Positions 7,625-10,961 of a stretch of 10,961 bases of DNA are shown in pieces; position 1 is the stretch's first letter; every line of letters starts with the position of its first letter. Both the position numbers and the translations under genes were made by a program. The DNA comes from Euperipatoides rowelli (taxonomy: Eukaryota > Onychophora > Udeonychophora > Euonychophora > Peripatopsidae): NCBI GenBank assembly GCA_003024985.2, contig PXIH01S0005118.1; one strand, given 5' to 3'. The notes under the pieces were generated by a model. It did no database searches. It was given only the letters and a program-made list of their open reading frames with translations, and was not told the DNA's origin.

Positions 7625-8286
7625 AAAATAAACTAGATTTCAATGGAAGTAAAATAAAAATTATAGAATCGCATTCCGATTTAGGCGTGCTGATTGATAA
7701 TAAATTAAAATTTGACAAACATGCTTAAGCAATAGCAAACAAAGTAAAAACTAAGATGGCCATTGCTAAAAGAACATTTAATTACTTACCACCTGAATTG
7801 TTTAAAAAGATTTACAAGATTTATATCATGCCTAATATAACTATTGTAATATACTGCAGTCATATATTCAAACAAAAAGAATACTGAACTAATTGATAGA
7901 GCATTTAGATCAATTACATTGAAAGTTAGTGGTTTATTTAAAAAGACTTATTTAGAAAGATTAGACATTTTAAAGATCTACATACCTTCACAAAGAAGAC
8001 AACGATATAATTTTATATAGGCTATATGTATCAGATAATAAATCAAGGTCGTTTTGGACATAATTTGATAATATTGAAAAATAGTTTGAATACAAGGGTG
8101 CATAATAAAAATATTTTCGTAGAACACTGCAAATCTAATATCAGGAAGGGTTTTTATAGTATGAGAGTTGCCAATTTTTGGAATGCGCTTCCTAAAATAC
8201 TGATAAACTCTACTAACTTGAAAAAGTTTAAGGAGGGATTGGATATTTATTTGCAAAAGAAGGATTGGTTTGGTGACTTGTTTTAA
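7621..8286 (+). other. ORF2 thumb and C-terminal domain
   Basis: Frame one gives KNKLDFNGSK and SHSDLGVLIDNKLKFDKHA, a TAA at 7726, then VKTKMAIAKRTFNYLPPEL, the usual region after the palm in CR1 elements (L-G-V-x-x-D..L.F..H). A shift near 7860 leads to NTELIDRAFRSITLK and YLERLDILKIYIPSQRRQR, ending at TAG 8018. A last open piece, 8026-8286, has GRFGHNL, KGFYSMRVANFWNALPK and FKEGLDIYL, closing at TAA. The F-W-N-x-L-P block is the hallmark of the extreme C-terminus in this group. Confidence 0.82.
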
Positions 8287-8356
8287 CTTGATGATTAGGA
8301 CAGTGTAGAAAACTTTAAGCTTTAACACTTGTATGTTTAATAATAATATTAGTAAC
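8287..8356 (+). other. 3'UTR of the CR1-type LINE
   Basis: About 70 bases follow the ORF2 stop and end TTTAATAATAATATTAG just before the (GA)n run. TTTAAGCTTTAA (8313-8324) vaguely resembles the AAGCTT portion of the tail of LINE remnant A, but no long similarity is evident. There is no AATAAA near the end. The 3'UTR may have been longer if the foldback element inserted into it. Confidence 0.55.
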
Positions 8357-8552
8357 AAAGAGAGAGAGAGAGAGAAATAGTCCTCTATTAATAGAGGTTA
8401 TAGACAAGGAATTGTTTTTTTAAAAAAAAACAACAAAACAACTTGTTATTATTAGCTATTATTTGAGACAAATAATAGCTAAGAAAAATTTAAAAAAAAA
8501 ATCCTCGTCTACAACCATCTATTAATAGAGGAAATTTCTCTCTCTCTCTATT
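8357..8552. mobile_element. foldback hairpin element (MITE-like), about 190 bp
   Basis: The two halves are near-perfect reverse complements. The left half begins with (AG)n, then AAATAGTCCTCTATTAATAG, then a short spacer with TAGACAAGGA. The right half, read on the minus strand, begins with (AG)n, then AAATTTCCTCTATTAATAGA and TAGACGAGGA. Within this, CCTCTATTAATAGAGG (8382-8397) is a perfect 16-bp palindrome that is mostly repeated at 8519-8531. The centre is a perfect 12-bp stem, TAGCTATTATTT over a 5-base loop (8453-8481). No coding capacity. It may be an independent foldback MITE inserted at the LINE tail. Confidence 0.72.
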
Positions 8553-8565
8553 CGTTATAATCCTC

Positions 8566-8712
8566 AAAACTCTTTTGTATTAAAAAATCAGTTTTTGACT
8601 AAATACCTCACTTTGTAAACAATTGTCTATAGTTTTATTATTTTTTGAACATTAAATATACTATATTTGTAAATAATCTTCTGGTAATATCTTGTAATTT
8701 ATGATAAACTCA
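8566..8712 (-). repeat. internal inverted-repeat arm, right copy
   Basis: The minus strand reads ATAAATTACAAGATATTACC, then AGAAG, then about 20 bp absent from the left copy, then ATGTTCAAA, then the exact block AATAAAACTATAGACAATTG that continues into TTTACAAAG. It therefore matches the left arm over at least 100 bp apart from that insertion. It sits between the foldback hairpin element and the right terminal repeat. Confidence 0.72.
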
Positions 8713-8828
8713 TTTTTATTTGCTATAAATTAAATACGAAATATACAGTATCTAGACAATGTCTGTGGTTAAATGGTTATGTGTACTTCATCATACCGTA
8801 TCTGTCAACCATCTATCTTCATGCTGGG
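8713..8828. other. right subterminal region of the PIF/Harbinger unit
   Basis: Non-coding AT-rich DNA between the right internal arm and the right terminal repeat. On the minus strand the first bases inside the terminal repeat (GACCCAGCATGA...) loosely follow the left end (GATCTGGTATGA...), suggesting the two ends once shared longer similarity. No transposase fragment is visible. Confidence 0.5.
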
Positions 8829-8861
8829 TCTTCAGACAAATCGTTTCATATATGGAGCCCT
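8829..8861 (-). repeat. right terminal inverted repeat of PIF/Harbinger unit
   Basis: Read on the minus strand it starts AGGGCTCCATATATG and then has the exact AACGATTTGTCTG block found at the left end. TTA (8862-8864) follows directly and equals the TTA before the left end. Confidence 0.85.
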
Positions 8862-8878
8862 TTAGATAAAAAAAAAAT

Positions 8879-8945
8879 TTTATGCCCATGTAACAGGCTT
8901 AAATAAAAAAAAAACTGGTTTGATGTTCGTGTAATAGGTTTATTC
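8879..8945 (+). repeat. two diverged copies of a 20-bp motif
   Basis: ATGCCCATGTAACAGGCTTA (8882-8901) and ATGTTCGTGTAATAGGTTTA (8923-8942) match at 15 of 20 positions, and all five differences are transitions. An A-rich spacer separates them. They lie just outside the right end of the PIF/Harbinger unit. Confidence 0.5.
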
Positions 8946-9041
8946 ACTAGTATAAAGTAATTTGGAATTTCATAAATCAAAGTTATTCGACCTAGGAAAT
9001 TATATTGTTTTAATTCTATTCTTTACTCTGTTAATTCCTTT

Positions 9042-9624
9042 CAGGGATTCTCAAACTGTGGTACACCACTAGTGGTACATTAAATTGTTTTAGGTTGTAC
9101 ACAGGTATCAAACAAAAAGTCAAATTCATAAACATATAACGAGTATATTACTGTGAAATGCATTATTTGCATTTGGTTATTATTAGACCATGTCCATAAT
9201 AATTCATCATTGTACAGTTAGTTATGAATCAGTCATTTTCTATTGCTATAAATTGCATTATTTGTATTTGATTATCAATATGTTTATGTCTATAATAATT
9301 CATCATTGTGCAGTTAGTTAAGTTATGATGTATCATATTTAGTACATTTTATATTAGATTTTAAATGACGATGACATGTTTAAGATTGTATAAGATGAAA
9401 ATGGACAATGAATAAAAGTAAACAATAACTCAAGTGTAATAGTATAATAAAACTATGATATTTTGATAAGATTGTGTATTTTATTCTATTTATTCTCTGA
9501 CCATAAACGCGTAACTTACTCTTGGCTGCAAAACGTCCGAATTACGAAATATGCACATATTAGTGCACTAATTTTTAGAGATTAATTTAAGTGGTACAAC
9601 ATTCCAAAAGTTTGAGAAACCCTG
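9042..9624. mobile_element. hAT-like non-autonomous element
   Basis: The left end CAGGGATTCTCAAACT (9042-9057) and the right end (9609-9624), whose reverse complement is CAGGGTTTCTCAAACT, match at 15 of 16 positions. CAGGG-TTCTCAAACTGTGG ends, with a following ACCACTAGTGGTAC palindrome (present here near 9064-9079), are typical of hAT elements in animals. The 583-bp interior has no transposase frame. hAT elements make 8-bp target duplications, but the flanks (ATTCCTTT and TTATAAAA) do not match, so the ends may come from different copies or the flank has changed. Confidence 0.68.
9159..9335 (+). repeat. 95-bp tandem duplication inside the hAT-like element
   Basis: Copy 1 starts at 9159 and copy 2 at 9254, both with TGCATTATTTG. 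They share CATAATAATTCATCATTGTA (copy 2 has TATAATAATTCATCATTGTG) and then CAGTTAGTTA. Differences include several C/T and G/A changes and a small length change near the middle, so the duplication is old. Copy 2 fades after about 9335. Confidence 0.72.
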
Positions 9625-10180
9625 TTATAAAATATTGCTTGCCATATTCTTTGATCAATTTCTTAATCTCTACCCTATCTGCTCCTCCCCCTTATATGTT
9701 CCCTAACCGGCGCTTATCCGCTAGATTTGGTATTAACTGTGAAAAATTATATTTTTCTGGAGACTCATCTGACGGAAGCGAATCATGACGTATGGTTTAA
9801 AATTTTATTTCAAAAAAAATTCTTCAATAGTAAGGGCGATGAGAAAATTCATTTTGTTGATTTAATTTTTGAATTCAATTTCGTGAATATTGAAAACATG
9901 TCGAATTTATTATTTTTGAAATTTAAAAAAATTACAGTAAATAATGATCAATTGAGGTTTTATATGACTAACCCAAAATCCCATTGTAAATTTAAATACA
10001 ATGGGCCTGTTATCTACCCCCCCTGCTTGACTCTTACCTCATAACCCCTCCCCTAACCACTTTTTTCTCTACCTCTTCTGCCCATTTATTTTTTTAAAAC
10101 TTTTTGCCACAACGTTTTAAAATATAAATCTCAATATTTCAAAATATTCAAAAGAACAAAATATTCAGGTTTTCTTATCC
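9625..10180. other. no gene seen; one short hairpin
   Basis: Overlapping short open frames (9591-9788 and 9727-10044) lack motifs and have AT-driven composition, so they are not called as genes. CCCATTGTA (9978-9986) and TACAATGGG (9995-10003) form a perfect 9-bp stem around an 8-base loop. C-rich, G-poor pieces follow at 10015-10085. No transposon end is recognised. Confidence 0.5.
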
Positions 10181-10421
10181 GAATTACATTATACAGTAGC
10201 ATATCTTATTATTTAATAAGAAAAAATATATANTCTCGCTCTGTTTGTACTCTTTGATGTGTACAGTTACTCGGAGCTCAAGCTCAGAGTTATTTTAATA
10301 ATCTTAGACTCTCACTCTGTTTGTACTCTGTGATGTGTACAGTTACTCGGAGCTCAAGCTAAGAGTTATGAATTACATTATACAGTAGCATATCTTATTA
10401 TTTAATAAGAAAAAATATATA
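10181..10421 (+). repeat. nested direct repeats in A-B-B-A order
   Basis: Unit A is 52 bp and identical at 10181-10232 and 10370-10421 (starts GAATTACATTATACAGTAGC). Unit B is 60 bp at 10234-10293 and 10310-10369 (starts TCTCGCTCTG or TCTCACTCTG, ends GAGTTAT), with three differences. A 16-bp linker (10294-10309) separates the B units and an N sits at 10233 between the first A and B. Perfect identity of A against diverged B suggests a recent event on top of an older one, or an assembly join. No coding content. Confidence 0.85.
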
Positions 10422-10746
10422 ATAATAAAGCGACTTTTTCAGGTGCATAGTCATCAATGCGTTTGGCTGAAAATTTATTGAGTTCTAATAATTAACGTAG
10501 GTGTGCACTTAACTATAAAAAGTGAGCGTTACACTGCTGAATTATATAATAGGATTATAAAACACTCAACTCAGGCATTGAACTCAATGACTGAATTTTA
10601 TTTAAAACAACTATCATAACATCGCCATAAGTCGACATCAACTTGATGGCAACTAACAAAATCAACAATAGGATTATGAAAATGAGTAGTGTGAGGTTAA
10701 CAAAGATTTTTTTTTAAAAAAACTCCGAGCACTCGAACTTAAGAGG
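10422..10746. other. no gene seen
   Basis: AT-rich DNA without motif-bearing frames. ACTCCGAGCACTCGAAC (10722-10738) shares ACTC, GAGC and CGAG words with the B repeats upstream in inverted sense, hinting that 10234-10860 may belong to one decayed repetitive element, but no clear boundaries were found. Confidence 0.4.
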
Positions 10747-10859
10747 TGCTCTGAATCCAGAGAAATCATATTTTAAAAAAATTTGAGCACACACTTTACT
10801 CAGAGCACTATAGGAGTGAGTTATTACTACTCCATGTAAAAGCATCGGGATTCAGAGCA
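10747..10859. repeat. short inverted repeat, possible MITE
   Basis: TGCTCTGAATCC (10747-10758) and GGATTCAGAGCA (10848-10859) are perfect 12-bp reverse complements 89 bp apart. GAGCAC words recur between them (10784-10789 and 10803-10808). No target duplication was identified. It could be a small foldback element or part of a larger one. Confidence 0.45.
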
Positions 10860-10961
10860 TTACCCACAATGCATCTTAACTCAATCAAAATTCAAAACGG
10901 AGGAAAATAAACTTTATTTGATATATAATAAATATGACTTATCTGGTCTAATATTTATCTA

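Larger units (their letters stand above)
5406..8286 (+). pseudogene. LINE ORF2: APE endonuclease and reverse transcriptase (broken)
   Basis: This polyprotein nicks the target DNA and copies the element RNA onto the cut end. Domains in order are the endonuclease (5413-6247), a poorly readable linker and reverse-transcriptase N-terminus (6248-6811), the palm and fingers (6812-7624), the thumb and connection (7621-8018), and the C-terminal domain (8026-8286). The start is unclear: ORF1 ends at 5390, an ATG at 5406 lies in a frame that stops at once (TAA 5418), and the endonuclease frame opens only after a TGA at 5407. Either a one-base shift has removed the start or translation once reinitiated across the junction. 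The frame changes more than ten times. Confidence 0.85.
3846..8356 (+). mobile_element. CR1-group non-LTR retrotransposon, nearly full length, heavily mutated
   Basis: All expected parts occur in order on the plus strand: a leader (about 3846-4145), ORF1 with a 2A-like leader and SGNH esterase (4146-5390), ORF2 with APE endonuclease, reverse transcriptase and a CR1-type C-terminus (about 5406-8286), and a short 3'UTR. An esterase in ORF1 is a known feature of the CR1 group, and 2A motifs at ORF1 starts are documented in CR1-like elements of several invertebrates. ORF2 would be about 960 codons, normal for CR1. At least fifteen frameshifts and stops are present, so this copy is dead. The 5' end is set only by where remnant B's tail stops. 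The 3' end is placed where the (GA)n foldback begins, since no clear terminal microsatellite or target duplication could be fixed. Confidence 0.88.
2794..8864 (+). mobile_element. PIF/Harbinger-type DNA transposon unit, with nested insertions
   Basis: The two ends match when one is reverse-complemented. The left end (2797-2830) and right end (8829-8861) both begin AGGGC, share CATA, then the exact block AACGATTTGTCTG and AGA, with one gap and six mismatches over about 33 bp. TTA immediately flanks both ends (2794-2796 and 8862-8864). A 3-bp TTA/TAA target duplication is the signature of PIF/Harbinger elements, and a MADF-type gene inside fits that superfamily. Weaker similarity continues inward for another 30-40 bp. 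No DDE transposase is recognisable, so this copy is non-autonomous or gutted. Most of its 6.07-kb length consists of later insertions, chiefly the LINE. The superfamily call is inference from duplication, ends and MADF gene together. Confidence 0.82.

Noticed and set aside
7978-8358. 126-codon minus-strand open frame
   Set aside because: It lies opposite the clear LINE ORF2 C-terminus (F-W-N-A-L-P block). Its Leu/Ile/Lys-rich translation is the shadow of that coding strand.
2794-8864. LTR retrotransposon or endogenous virus bracketed by repeats
   Set aside because: The outer and internal repeats are inverted, not direct. The polymerase is of the APE-linked non-LTR type, and no gag, protease, integrase or envelope features appear. 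The 2A motif alone does not imply a virus here.
9591-10044. Two overlapping short plus-strand open frames
   Set aside because: Part lies inside the hAT-like right end; no motifs, no shared composition with known families.
10181-10421. CRISPR-like repeat array
   Set aside because: Only two copies of each unit, unequal lengths, no regular spacers, and a eukaryotic transposon context.

Overview
The window looks like intergenic or intronic DNA of an invertebrate animal. It is strongly AT-rich, has no intact long gene, and is full of decayed transposons of metazoan types: a CR1-group non-LTR retrotransposon with an esterase domain and a 2A-like peptide, a PIF/Harbinger end carrying a MADF-type gene, and a hAT-like non-autonomous element. 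The phylum cannot be named from this alone. 2A-bearing CR1 elements are known from molluscs, echinoderms, amphioxus and cnidarians.

Layout. 1-1750: unannotated AT-rich DNA with a C run, a G run and a two-copy 47-bp tandem repeat. 1751-2147: 3' end of a LINE (remnant A). 2187-2525: a short coding-like stretch with stop codons, unidentified. 2794-8864: a PIF/Harbinger-type unit of about 6.07 kb, bounded by matching TTA target duplications and about 33-bp terminal inverted repeats. Inside it, in order, are a broken MADF-domain gene (3141-3391), one arm of a second, internal inverted repeat (about 3380-3500), the 3' tail of another LINE (remnant B, to 3835), a nearly full-length but heavily broken CR1-type LINE (about 3846-8356), a 190-bp foldback hairpin element (8357-8552), the opposite internal arm (about 8566-8712), and the right terminus. 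9042-9624: hAT-like non-autonomous element with an internal 95-bp tandem duplication. 10181-10421: nested direct repeats in A-B-B-A order. 10747-10859: small inverted repeat, possibly another MITE.

How the parts relate. The CR1-type LINE encodes ORF1 (signal-peptide-like leader ending in a 2A motif, an acidic segment, an SGNH esterase) and ORF2 (APE endonuclease, reverse transcriptase, CR1-type C-terminus). Every domain is recognisable, but only as fragments in alternating frames, so this copy cannot make its proteins. The Harbinger unit has no recognisable transposase and would depend on another copy. Several apparent frameshifts are one-base shortenings of homopolymers and there are two N bases, so part of the damage may be sequencing or assembly error. 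Nothing here looks like a working host gene.
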